From: Clostridiaceae bacterium
GTDB lineage: Bacteria; Bacillota; Clostridia; Saccharofermentanales; UBA5734
Direction: 5' to 3'
Assembly (NCBI GenBank): GCA_012522285.1
Contig: JAAYKS010000024.1
Location: 1-16,981, forward strand
Length of the DNA stretch: 16,981 nt
The notes beneath the pieces were generated by a model that had not been told where the DNA came from, made no database searches, and worked only from the letters and a program-made list of their open reading frames with translations. Within the stretch, counting starts at the first letter, position 1, and every line of letters starts with the position of its first letter. The position numbers were made by a program, and so were the translations under genes. Shown here piece by piece: positions 1 through 6,325 of this stretch.

Positions 1-165
1 CAGGGGTCCCGTCCGTGCGATTCCGGCGGTTCCAGAGCCGCCCGAAACAACATTATAGAACAGATCGCGGGGGTTGTCAGACGGCAGGGGATGGGCAGAA
101 AGCGTGAAGAATAACCATCCGGTCCGTGATTGCAACCATGCGATCCACCACGTATCCTGTAAACA

Positions 166-211
166 GGCGGCCACCACAACCGGAGGCCGCCGCGGCAACC
201 TTCCGGTTGTC
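166..211 (+). promoter_or_regulatory. Competing RNA helices / possible H-type pseudoknot in cimA leader
   Basis: Three perfect or near-perfect helices are visible. Helix A pairs 166-172 (GGCGGCC) with 185-191 (GGCCGCC), 7 bp. Helix B pairs 176-184 (ACAACCGGA) with 202-210 (TCCGGTTGT), 9 bp. Helix C pairs 194-200 with 205-211, 7 bp including one G-U, closing a TTCC loop. B and C exclude each other. A and B interlock as an H-type pseudoknot with loops of 3, 0 and 10 bases, which is sterically reasonable. A+C and A+B are therefore alternative states, the layout expected of a switch. There is no U-tract, so control of translation or of RNA stability is more likely than termination. I do not recognise a known riboswitch or T-box sequence here. 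Confidence 0.4.
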
Positions 212-222
212 ACAACCCATGA

Positions 223-244
223 CCCGGACCGGACTCCGGCCGGG
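223..244 (+). promoter_or_regulatory. GC-rich hairpin just before the cimA ribosome binding site
   Basis: CCCGG (223-227) pairs with CCGGG (240-244), followed after a bulged A by CCGG (229-232) with CCGG (236-239) around an ACT triloop. It ends eight bases before the GAGGTG ribosome binding site of cimA. There is no T-run, so it is not an intrinsic terminator. It could stabilise the mRNA or cooperate with the upstream helices in limiting access to the start site. The structure is seen in the sequence; the role is inference. Confidence 0.35.
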
Positions 245-261
245 AGAAAGCGAGGTGTGAA

Positions 262-1890
262 ATGGCAGGTACGGATCTAGCGGGGAAGCACGTAGAGATT
301 CTGGACACGACACTGCGCGACGGTGCCCAGGCAGAAGGGGTTTCCTTTTCCATTAACGACAAGTTTGCCATTCTAGACTCGCTGGTGGGGATCGGGGTCG
401 GGGACATCGAAGCCGGCAATCCGGGCTCCAATCCGAAGGACCGCGAATTCTTTGCGCAGTACGCGCAGCGCAAACCCAATATGCAAAATACCTTGCTGTG
501 TGCGTTCGGATCGACCCGGCGCAAAGGAACGGCTGCCTCGCAGGACTCCAATCTGACTGCGATGCTGGAGGCGGACACTCCGGTCATCGTGGTGTTCGGC
601 AAGGTATGGGATGTGGAAGTCCGCGAAATCCTGCGGACCGACCTGGCCGAAAACCTGGAGATCATCGCCGACACGGTCTCGTTTTTCCGCGACAACGGAA
701 AGCGCGTCATCTTTGACGCGGAGCACTATTTCGAAGCCTGGCGGGACAATCCCGATTATACGGCTGACTGCCTGCGATCGGCTGCTAAAGCCGGTGCGGA
801 AAGCCTGGTGCTGTGCGATACCAATGGGTCCGCACTGCCCGATGAAATCATCACCTGCGTATCCGCATCCGTGGCGGCTTATCCGGAGGTTCGCATCGGC
901 ATCCACTGCCACAACGACTGTGGGCTGGCGGTCGCCAACTCGGTACTGGCCGTACAGGCCGGTGCGACCCATGTACAGGGCACCTTCAACGGCATCGGAG
1001 AACGGTGCGGCAACGCCAGCCTGTCCGCGATCATCGGCAACCTCCAGGGCAAGATGGGGTATCGGTGCATCCCGGAAGACCGGCTCCGGCTGTTGACCCC
1101 CACGACCCGGCGGATGGCGGACATCTCCAATCTCACCTTGCCCGCGGGAGAACCTTTTGTGGGGACGTCGGCGTTCAGTCACAAAGCGGGGATGCACGTC
1201 GACGCGATCAAAAAGCGTTCGTCGACATACGAACATATCGATCCGGCCACCATCGGCAACGACAGGCGCTTCCTGATCTCCGAGATTTCAGGGCGTAGCG
1301 CGGTACTGGATGTGGTGCGGCGCATCCGTCCGGACATCGATAAATCCTCGCCGGTCGTCTCCCAGGTGCTGGAACGGATGAAGGACATGGAGCACAGGGG
1401 TTATCAGTTTGAGGGTGCACAGGCTTCACAGGATCTGCTGGTGTGCAAGGAACTGGGAGTGTATCAGCCGTTCTTCAATCTTGAAAAGCTTCGGATCTCG
1501 AGTGAACAACCCATGGTAGGGGAGTACTCCGCCTACTCCTATATCAAGATCCTGGTGGACGGTGTGGACGAAGTGACCGCGGCGGAAGGCGCCGGCCCGG
1601 TCAACGCGATGGACCGCGCACTCAAAAAAGCCATGGAAGTATTCTATCCGGAGTTGGTGGATCTTCGATTGACAGACTACAAGGTCCGCGTCATCAATGC
1701 GGACGCCACAGCAAGCTGTGTACGCGTACTGATTGAGACGACAGATGGTCAGGACATCTGGACCACGGTGGGGGTCTCCACCGACGTGCTGGAAGCGTCC
1801 TGGCTCGCACTGGTCGATTCGATTGAGTACAAACTGATGCTGCGCAAATTACAGGACGACCGCCAGACAGCCGCCACGGGCGAAGCATGA
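262..1890 (+). CDS. cimA: (R)-citramalate synthase CimA
   Basis: Condenses pyruvate with acetyl-CoA to (R)-citramalate, the first step of the threonine-independent route to isoleucine; cytosolic. The 542 residues fit the long CimA subfamily of HMG-CoA-lyase-like synthases. The N-terminal TIM barrel opens with DTTLRDGAQAEG (R19, D20 in the catalytic motif). Metal-binding HCHND is at 215-219, and the GERCGN motif ends at Asn251. HKAGMHVDAI follows in the linker, and residues from about 395 to 530 form a LeuA-type dimerisation/allosteric domain, where isoleucine feedback would act. Sequences such as GAQAEGVSFS resemble CimA rather than 2-isopropylmalate synthase, but the two are close relatives, so substrate choice is inferred. 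It starts with GAGGTG four bases before ATG and lies first in an operon with leuCDB, which supply the next three steps. Confidence 0.9.
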   Translation: MAGTDLAGKHVEILDTTLRDGAQAEGVSFSINDKFAILDSLVGIGVGDIEAGNPGSNPKDREFFAQYAQRKPNMQNTLLCAFGSTRRKGTAASQDSNLTAMLEADTPVIVVFGKVWDVEVREILRTDLAENLEIIADTVSFFRDNGKRVIFDAEHYFEAWRDNPDYTADCLRSAAKAGAESLVLCDTNGSALPDEIITCVSASVAAYPEVRIGIHCHNDCGLAVANSVLAVQAGATHVQGTFNGIGERCGNASLSAIIGNLQGKMGYRCIPEDRLRLLTPTTRRMADISNLTLPAGEPFVGTSAFSHKAGMHVDAIKKRSSTYEHIDPATIGNDRRFLISEISGRSAVLDVVRRIRPDIDKSSPVVSQVLERMKDMEHRGYQFEGAQASQDLLVCKELGVYQPFFNLEKLRISSEQPMVGEYSAYSYIKILVDGVDEVTAAEGAGPVNAMDRALKKAMEVFYPELVDLRLTDYKVRVINADATASCVRVLIETTDGQDIWTTVGVSTDVLEASWLALVDSIEYKLMLRKLQDDRQTAATGEA

Positions 1891-1909
1891 ATCACGGGAG
1901 GAAACAGAT

Positions 1910-3190
1910 ATGGGCATGACAATGACACAAAAAAATCTCGCCCGGCATGCCGGACGGCAATCGGTCGCGGCCGGCGAACTGATCGAGGCCAAGCTGGACC
2001 TGGTGATGGGGAATGACGTGACAGCACCCCCCGCCATCGACATTTTCCAGAAGACCGGATCTGACTCGGTGTTCGACAAGAGCCGTGTCGTCCTGGTGCC
2101 GGACCACTTTACGCCGAACAAGGACATCAAATCCGCGCAGAACTGCAAGCAGATGCGCCTTTTCGCACAGGAGCATGGACTCGAAAACTACTATGAAGTA
2201 GGTTCTCCCTGTCACGGCATCGAGCATGTGATCCTGCCGGAGAACGGGCTGGTCGTCCCGGGGGACGCCGTGATCGGTGCCGACTCCCACACCTGCACCT
2301 ATGGCGCACTCGGGTTGTTTTCAACCGGGGTCGGGAGCACCGACCTGGCCTGCGCGATGGTGACCGGGAGCACCTGGTTCCGGGTTCCGGAGGCCATGCG
2401 CTTTGTTTTGAAGGGTTCGTTCCGCGAAGGAGTCGCCGGCAAAGACCTCATTTTGTACATCATCGGCCGGATCGGTGTCGACGGTGCCCTGTATCGTTCC
2501 ATGGAGTTCACCGGCCCGGGTGTCGCGTCACTGACCATGGCCGATCGCTTCACGGTCTGCAACATGGTGATCGAAGCCGGTGCCAAAAACGGGATCTTCC
2601 CCGTGGACGAAGCCACGCTTGCCTATATGGCCGAGCATGCTCCGGACGCGGTTCGGGACGGCAAATACACGGTGGATCTCGCGGACGAGGATGCGGAATA
2701 CGTATATACCATGGAGATCGACCTGTCCGAATTGCCCTACATGGCGGCCTTTCCGCACCTACCCGACAATACGCGCCAAATCGGCGACCATGAAGAGGTG
2801 CGGATCGATCAGGTTGTGATCGGTTCCTGCACCAATGGCCGGCTCGAAGACATGCGGGCGGCAGCTGCCGTATTGCGCGGACGCACCGTCGCCCCCGGGG
2901 TGCGCTGTCTGGTGATTCCGGGTTCCAACAAAGTGTGGGCACAAAGCCTCAAGGAAGGGCTGCTGGAGATCTTTGCCGAAGCGGGTGCCATCGTCAGCGC
3001 AGCCACATGCGGCCCCTGCCTGGGCGGCCACATGGGCATCCTGGCGGAGGGGGAGCGCTGTGTCAGCACCACCAACCGTAACTTTGTCGGCCGCATGGGT
3101 CATCCGGGTTCGGAAGTTTACCTGACCGGTGCGCCTGCTGCCGCCGCGTCCGCGGTGCTGGGTCGACTGGCCAGCCCGGAAGAGCTCTGA
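1910..3190 (+). CDS. leuC: 3-isopropylmalate / citraconate hydratase large subunit LeuC
   Basis: Large subunit of the aconitase-family isomerase that interconverts 2- and 3-isopropylmalate in leucine synthesis; with citramalate as input the same enzyme gives 3-methylmalate. The 426-residue length matches the shorter LeuC/HacA-type subfamily (about 420) rather than the 466-residue E. coli type. Predicted 4Fe-4S ligands are Cys307 (in VIGSCTNGR), Cys367 and Cys370 (ATCGPCLGGH). GADSHTCTYGALG in the first third is also typical. GGGAGG at about 1896-1901 is eight bases before ATG1910; further ATGs at 1916 and 1922 make a slightly shorter protein possible. It follows cimA by 19 bases and leads into leuD after 20, so the two subunits are coexpressed. 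Confidence 0.95.
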   Translation: MGMTMTQKNLARHAGRQSVAAGELIEAKLDLVMGNDVTAPPAIDIFQKTGSDSVFDKSRVVLVPDHFTPNKDIKSAQNCKQMRLFAQEHGLENYYEVGSPCHGIEHVILPENGLVVPGDAVIGADSHTCTYGALGLFSTGVGSTDLACAMVTGSTWFRVPEAMRFVLKGSFREGVAGKDLILYIIGRIGVDGALYRSMEFTGPGVASLTMADRFTVCNMVIEAGAKNGIFPVDEATLAYMAEHAPDAVRDGKYTVDLADEDAEYVYTMEIDLSELPYMAAFPHLPDNTRQIGDHEEVRIDQVVIGSCTNGRLEDMRAAAAVLRGRTVAPGVRCLVIPGSNKVWAQSLKEGLLEIFAEAGAIVSAATCGPCLGGHMGILAEGERCVSTTNRNFVGRMGHPGSEVYLTGAPAAAASAVLGRLASPEEL

Positions 3191-3210
3191 GAGAACAAGG
3201 GAGGATAGAT

Positions 3211-3729
3211 ATGAACACCAAAGGGAACGTTTTCAAATACGGAACGAATGTCGACACCGACGTCATCATCCCAGCCCGTTATCTCAATACGTCGGATCCG
3301 GTCGAACTCGCAGCCCACTGCATGGAGGATCTCGACGCCTCCTTCGTCACCCGCGTAAAGCCCGGAGACATCGTGGTCGCCGGGAGCAATTTCGGGTGTG
3401 GATCCTCACGGGAACACGCACCGATCGCCTTGAAAGCCTGTGGTGTAGGTTGTGTGATCGCGCCGAACTTCGCGCGGATTTTCTATCGGAACGCGATCAA
3501 TATGGGACTTCCCATCCTCGAATGCGCAGAGGCGGCAGAGGCCATCAACGACGGTGACGAGGTGGAAGTCGACTTTGACACCGGCGTCATCCGCGACCTG
3601 ACCAGCGGACGGGAGTTCCAGGCGCGCCCCTTCCCGGCCTTCATCAAGCGCATCATCGCGGCCGACGGTCTGGTGGGATACATCTCCGGCCGGCACGACG
3701 AAGCGGGAACAAGCGGTGACGCGGTATGA
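3211..3729 (+). CDS. leuD: 3-isopropylmalate / citraconate hydratase small subunit LeuD
   Basis: Small (swivel-domain) subunit that completes the LeuC active site. The 172 residues include KYGTNVDTDVIIPARYLNT near the N-terminus, whose YLNT loop is the segment that contributes to substrate choice, and the signature GSNFGCGSSREHAP followed by NFARIFYRNAINMGLPI. A GGGAGG ribosome binding site precedes the ATG. Its last codons overlap leuB by four bases (ATGA), so LeuD and LeuB are probably translationally coupled. The length agrees with the LeuD partner of short-type LeuC, and no residue looks missing. Confidence 0.95.
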   Translation: MNTKGNVFKYGTNVDTDVIIPARYLNTSDPVELAAHCMEDLDASFVTRVKPGDIVVAGSNFGCGSSREHAPIALKACGVGCVIAPNFARIFYRNAINMGLPILECAEAAEAINDGDEVEVDFDTGVIRDLTSGREFQARPFPAFIKRIIAADGLVGYISGRHDEAGTSGDAV

Positions 3730-4805
3730 AGCGATTGGAAATAGCGATTATCCCGGGCGACGGCATTGGCCCGGAAGTACTCAACGGAACCCGCCTGGTG
3801 CTGGATGCGGTCGCTTCCCGCGCCGGCGTCGAGATGCGCTACACGGAACTGCTGGCGGGCGGGATCGCCATCGACGCGACCGGCGAGCCGCTGCCCGACG
3901 CGACCGTCGCGGCCTGCAAACGCAGTGACGCAGTGCTGCTGGGCGCAGTGGGCGGACCCCGGTGGGACACACTGCCCGGCGACCGGCGTCCGGAACGTGC
4001 GCTACTGGGACTGCGGGAAGCACTCGGACTCTTTGCTAATCTCCGGCCGGCGCGGCTGTATTCCGCCTTGTCCGGATCCAGCCCGCTGCACCCGGACATC
4101 TCGGCGCAGGGCATGGACATCCTGTTCGTGCGTGAACTGACCGGCGGCATGTATTTCGGGGAGCGGGGCAGGCGCCTCGGCCCGAACGGTCCGGAAGCGT
4201 TTGATACCGAGTGTTACAGCGTCGGCGAAATCGAGCGGGTGGCCCGCGTCGGATTTGAGGCGGCCGCCGGGCGGAAGGGCCGCCTGACCAGTGTGGACAA
4301 AGCCAACGTGCTGGAGTCCTCCCGGTTGTGGCGTGAGACCGTGATTGCCATGTCGGCGGAGTACCCCGCGGTGACGCTGGACCATCTTTATGTGGACAAC
4401 GCTTCGATGCAGTTGATCCGCCGCCCCTTTGATTTTGATGTGATTGTGACATCCAACATGTTCGGCGACATTCTGTCGGACGAGGCTGCCATGATCACCG
4501 GTTCCATCGGTCTGCTCCCCTCCGCGTCGGTCGGGCAGCCGGGCACGCCTGCGATGTACGAGCCGATCCACGGTTCCGCTCCGGATCTGGCAGGCAGAGA
4601 CGTCGCCAATCCGCTCGCGTCCATCCTGTCCGCCGCCATGATGCTGCGGCTGTCCTTCCAGATGGACGCCGAGGCCGATGCGGTCGAGAAGGCGGTTTCG
4701 CGCGTACTGGATGCGGGATACCGGACCGCGGATATTCTCCAAGGTTCCGGATCGACCCGCATAGGGACCCAGGAAATGAGTCGTCTGGTCGCCGAGCACC
4801 TGTAA
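3726..4805 (+). CDS. leuB: 3-isopropylmalate dehydrogenase LeuB
   Basis: NAD-dependent beta-hydroxyacid oxidative decarboxylase. It converts 3-isopropylmalate to 2-oxoisocaproate and, in the citramalate route, 3-methylmalate to 2-oxobutyrate. The 359 residues are the normal length. It opens with IAIIPGDGIGPEV. The substrate-binding stretch LLGLREALGLFANLRP carries Arg97 and Arg107 with the leucine-lined pocket typical of isopropylmalate dehydrogenase rather than isocitrate dehydrogenase. NMFGDILSDEAAMITGSIG supplies the metal-binding aspartates, and EPIHGSAPDLAGRDVANP the nucleotide-binding loop. The start overlaps the leuD stop (ATGA at 3726-3729). It is the last gene of the operon, and an intrinsic terminator follows 27 bases downstream. 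Confidence 0.96.
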   Translation: MKRLEIAIIPGDGIGPEVLNGTRLVLDAVASRAGVEMRYTELLAGGIAIDATGEPLPDATVAACKRSDAVLLGAVGGPRWDTLPGDRRPERALLGLREALGLFANLRPARLYSALSGSSPLHPDISAQGMDILFVRELTGGMYFGERGRRLGPNGPEAFDTECYSVGEIERVARVGFEAAAGRKGRLTSVDKANVLESSRLWRETVIAMSAEYPAVTLDHLYVDNASMQLIRRPFDFDVIVTSNMFGDILSDEAAMITGSIGLLPSASVGQPGTPAMYEPIHGSAPDLAGRDVANPLASILSAAMMLRLSFQMDAEADAVEKAVSRVLDAGYRTADILQGSGSTRIGTQEMSRLVAEHL

Positions 4806-4831
4806 CGCATCTCATCCCGTCCGGTGATGTG

Positions 4832-4868
4832 CCCCCTCCTGCCGTTTTATGCGGTGGGAGGGGGTTTT
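4832..4868 (+). terminator. Intrinsic terminator of the cimA-leuCDB operon
   Basis: CCCCCTCC (4832-4839) pairs perfectly with GGAGGGGG (4857-4864). The stem extends through two wobble pairs and CCG/CGG to about 13 bp around a 7-base loop, and TTTT follows directly at 4865-4868. It lies 27 bases after the leuB stop, where a rho-independent terminator is expected. Confidence 0.9.
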
Positions 4869-4895
4869 GCTTCCCGCACAAAACGGCACTGTTGA

Positions 4896-5027
4896 CAGGG
4901 TAGGCCAGGGGACTGGATGCGGACGGAAGAGCTGGTCGGGACGGCAGTCCTGTTATCCGCGAATGATTCGAGTTTTATCAACGGTCAGATCATCTACGTG
5001 GGCGGCGACATGTTGTCGATGATTTAG
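4896..5027 (+). pseudogene. C-terminal remnant of a short-chain dehydrogenase (gluconate 5-dehydrogenase-like)
   Basis: This frame is open from just after a TGA at 4893 and ends at TAG 5025-5027. It encodes the typical tail of a classical SDR oxidoreductase: GRPGDWMRTEELVGTAV, then LLSANDSSFINGQIIYVGGD. In intact family members this is the end of a roughly 250-residue protein (the PEELVG...LASDxSSFVNGxxxYVDGG region). The Rossmann nucleotide-binding part, the Ser-Tyr-Lys catalytic residues and most of the fold are absent, and the leuB terminator stands directly upstream. I read it as the debris of a gene deleted from its 5' side. An internal ATG at 4917 gives a 36-codon frame without a clear ribosome binding site, so a functional small protein is unlikely. 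Assignment to a particular SDR substrate class is weak. Confidence 0.6.
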
Positions 5028-5050
5028 TGGTTCCGATCGGGGATGCGCAA

Positions 5051-5084
5051 ACAGGGCGGCCGCCGGATTCGGCGACCGCCCTGT
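5051..5084 (-). terminator. Terminator-like hairpin downstream of the broken P-loop gene
   Basis: ACAGGGCGG (5051-5059) pairs with CCGCCCTGT (5076-5084). An inner CGCC/GGCG helix closes a 6-base loop, with one C-A mismatch. On the minus strand it begins 33 bases after the P-loop gene's TGA and is followed by a weak T-rich stretch (TGTTTGC). On the plus strand it lies 23 bases after the SDR remnant with no T-run. It sits between two convergent frames and may serve either strand, but the poor T-tract leaves activity uncertain. Confidence 0.45.
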
Positions 5085-5117
5085 CGTGTCCCATGTATGA
5101 TCGCCGTGTAGCGGTGC

Positions 5118-5525
5118 TCAGCAGTAGCGACGAACGCCCTCTGGAACCGCGTCCGGATCGGCACTCAAAATGACAACGGTATCGATCCCGCTTTTTTCTC
5201 CGAACTTTTCGACATCGGCCAGGAAACCCGCCAATTCGTCGAGATCTTCGGATCCCGCGACCTAGTAAATGCTGTCGATATAGACACAACCCAGATCGTA
5301 ATCCTTGGCGTACATGCCGCTGATGAAATTCAGAAGCTCTCGATATCCGTTGGTCGGGTACTCCGTGATGTCGACCAGACGGATTTTGAAGTTGACCGAG
5401 CTGTCCAGTCTCCGGCCATACTCGATGCAGACGACATTGTTGTCCTGCGCGGCGTGCTCATTCAGTTCGTCGACCAGCCGGGCCGTTTTGCCGCTGCCTT
5501 TGTTTCCGACGATAACCCTTATCAT
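5118..5525 (-). pseudogene. Small P-loop NTPase interrupted by an in-frame TAG
   Basis: Read as a whole, the minus-strand frame is 135 codons from ATG (5523-5525) to TGA (5118-5120), the length I associate with a family of small clostridial P-loop proteins of unknown function, sometimes mislabelled as PilT-like. Walker A is GNKGSGKT at residues 7-14. A Walker-B-like strand, CVYID, ends at Asp84. Codon 88 is TAG (5262-5264). Beyond it the frame stays open for 47 codons with family-like sequence (VAGSEDLDELAGFL..., ending VPEGVRRYC). As annotated by stop codons alone the product is 87 residues and keeps both Walker motifs. A ribosome binding site (AAGGGGTGG as read on the minus strand) precedes the ATG. 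A nonsense mutation, a sequencing error or readthrough are all possible. TAG is a normal stop elsewhere here (rimP). Confidence 0.6.
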
Positions 5526-5585
5526 AGGCAGACCACCCCTTGTCCTGTATTTCCTGTGATCATCCGATTGGACGCCACCGGATTG

Positions 5586-5621
5586 TATTCATTCTATCCC
5601 ACTTGGCCGGGGGAATGAATA
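5586..5621. promoter_or_regulatory. 9-bp inverted repeat, operator-like, in divergent intergenic region
   Basis: TATTCATTC (5586-5594) and GAATGAATA (5613-5621) form a perfect dyad around an 18-base spacer that also has CCC/GGG ends. It lies about 60 bases upstream of the minus-strand P-loop start and about 70 bases upstream of the rimP promoter's -35. On the minus strand a TAGAAT (-10-like, 5591-5596) and a poor TTCATT (-35-like, 5614-5619) are 17 bases apart and fall on the two arms. A repressor site over the P-loop promoter would fit, but this is inference. Confidence 0.3.
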
Positions 5622-5687
5622 GTCAAAGCAGACAAAACTCCGATCTGAATTCTGGCAGGGAATGCGGAGAGGCCTGCGCGGTGCTTG

Positions 5688-5716
5688 TTGCGAAAGAACC
5701 CACACGATGGTATAAT
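5688..5716 (+). promoter_or_regulatory. Extended -10 vegetative promoter of the rimP-nusA-infB operon
   Basis: A perfect TATAAT at 5711-5716 is preceded by TG-N (5708-5710), making an extended -10. TTGCGA at 5688-5693 is a 4/6 match to the -35 consensus at the ideal 17-base spacing. Transcription would start near 5723, giving a leader of about 70 bases that contains the hairpin at 5747-5764. This is the clearest promoter in the window and fits a housekeeping (sigma-A) operon. Confidence 0.85.
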
Positions 5717-5746
5717 CCGCATGTACTTTTGAACGCCTTGGCAGAG

Positions 5747-5770
5747 AGTGGGGTTTCCCCCACTTTTTCT
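5747..5770 (+). terminator. Leader intrinsic terminator (attenuator) before rimP
   Basis: AGTGGGG (5747-5753) and CCCCACT (5758-5764) form a 7-bp GC-rich stem on a TTTC loop, followed by TTTTCT. Further A-T and G-U pairs can extend the base. It lies after the extended -10 promoter and 14 bases before the rimP ribosome binding site, so RNA polymerase must pass it to transcribe the operon. NusA, encoded in this operon, stimulates intrinsic termination in bacteria, so feedback attenuation is a reasonable hypothesis. It cannot belong to an upstream plus-strand gene, because none ends nearby. Confidence 0.6.
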
Positions 5771-5794
5771 ACGTGCAGGACATCCGGAGGATCC

Positions 5795-6265
5795 ATGGCC
5801 AACCGAGCAAGTATCGCACAAACAGCGGAAGCGCTGGTCATAGATACCCTGACCGCCATGGGACTCGACCTGGTCGACGTCGAATATGTGCGGGAGGGCG
5901 GTGCTCGGTTCTTGCGCTTCTATGTCGACAAACGCGGTGGCGTTTCCATCGACGACTGTGCGGAAGCGAGCCGTGCGATCGACCCTCTGCTGGATGCGGG
6001 ACTTGCGATCAGCGATTCCTATTATCTGGAGGTGTCATCTCCCGGGTTGACCCGTCCCCTTAAAAAGGACGCGGACTTCCAAAGACATCTGGGAGAACAG
6101 GTGGAGGTCTCGCTGTACCAGGCGCGCGATGGAGTCAAGCGGTTTGAGGGGGAACTGGTGTCGTACGACGCGGACGGAACCCTTTTGCTGCGTACGGCGG
6201 GGGGCGGGGAGATTTCCTTTGAGAAGGCGGAGACGTCCCGCGTCAAGCGTGTGATTCAGTTTTAG
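5795..6265 (+). CDS. rimP: Ribosome maturation factor RimP
   Basis: Assists late 30S subunit assembly. The protein is 156 residues from ATG5795, the usual length. This start has CGGAGG at 5785-5790, four bases upstream; the same frame is open much further upstream, but only into the promoter and leader, so longer starts are wrong. The N-terminal alpha/beta domain has the family stretch LVDVEYVREGG...LRFYVDKRGGVSIDDCAEASRAI, followed by YYLEVSSPGLTRPL. The C-terminal Sm-like barrel covers roughly residues 85-156. It uses TAG as its stop. It is first in the operon, as in many bacteria where rimP precedes nusA, with a 60-base gap to nusA that holds only nusA's ribosome binding site. Confidence 0.93.
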   Translation: MANRASIAQTAEALVIDTLTAMGLDLVDVEYVREGGARFLRFYVDKRGGVSIDDCAEASRAIDPLLDAGLAISDSYYLEVSSPGLTRPLKKDADFQRHLGEQVEVSLYQARDGVKRFEGELVSYDADGTLLLRTAGGGEISFEKAETSRVKRVIQF

Positions 6266-6325
6266 CAAAACCACATCAGGATTTGTGCCCAGACCGACAG
6301 GCGGGGCAACATAAGGAGAACGAGC

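Larger units (their letters stand above)
1..261 (+). promoter_or_regulatory. Leader region upstream of cimA
   Basis: No convincing gene is visible before cimA. A small hairpin (GGCGG at 25-29 with CCGCC at 38-42) near the left edge has no T-tract and may belong to the upstream gene's end. A weak -10-like TATAGA sits at 54-59, but I see no good -35 element 16-18 bases before it, so the promoter is unresolved and may lie outside the window. The structured part is 166-244, listed separately. The cimA ribosome binding site is GAGGTG at 252-257, four bases before the ATG at 262. A 40-codon open frame (138-260) ends one base before cimA but has no ribosome binding site and no run of Leu, Ile or Val codons, so I do not call it a leader peptide. 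Confidence 0.4.

Noticed and set aside
104..280. Possible amino-acid leader peptide starting at GTG104 or TTG74
   Set aside because: No convincing ribosome binding site and no run of Leu, Ile or Val codons; the frame runs into cimA in another phase.
4892..4920. Perfect TTGACA (4892-4897) suggesting a promoter
   Set aside because: No -10-like hexamer at 16-18 bases downstream (17 gives GGATGC), and only an SDR remnant follows.
4990..5289. 99-codon minus-strand frame overlapping the P-loop gene
   Set aside because: Out of frame with the recognisable P-loop sequence, Arg-rich, no domain; a shadow.
5540..5794. N-terminal extension of rimP to 5540
   Set aside because: The extension covers the promoter and leader terminator; ATG5795 has a good ribosome binding site and gives the normal RimP length.
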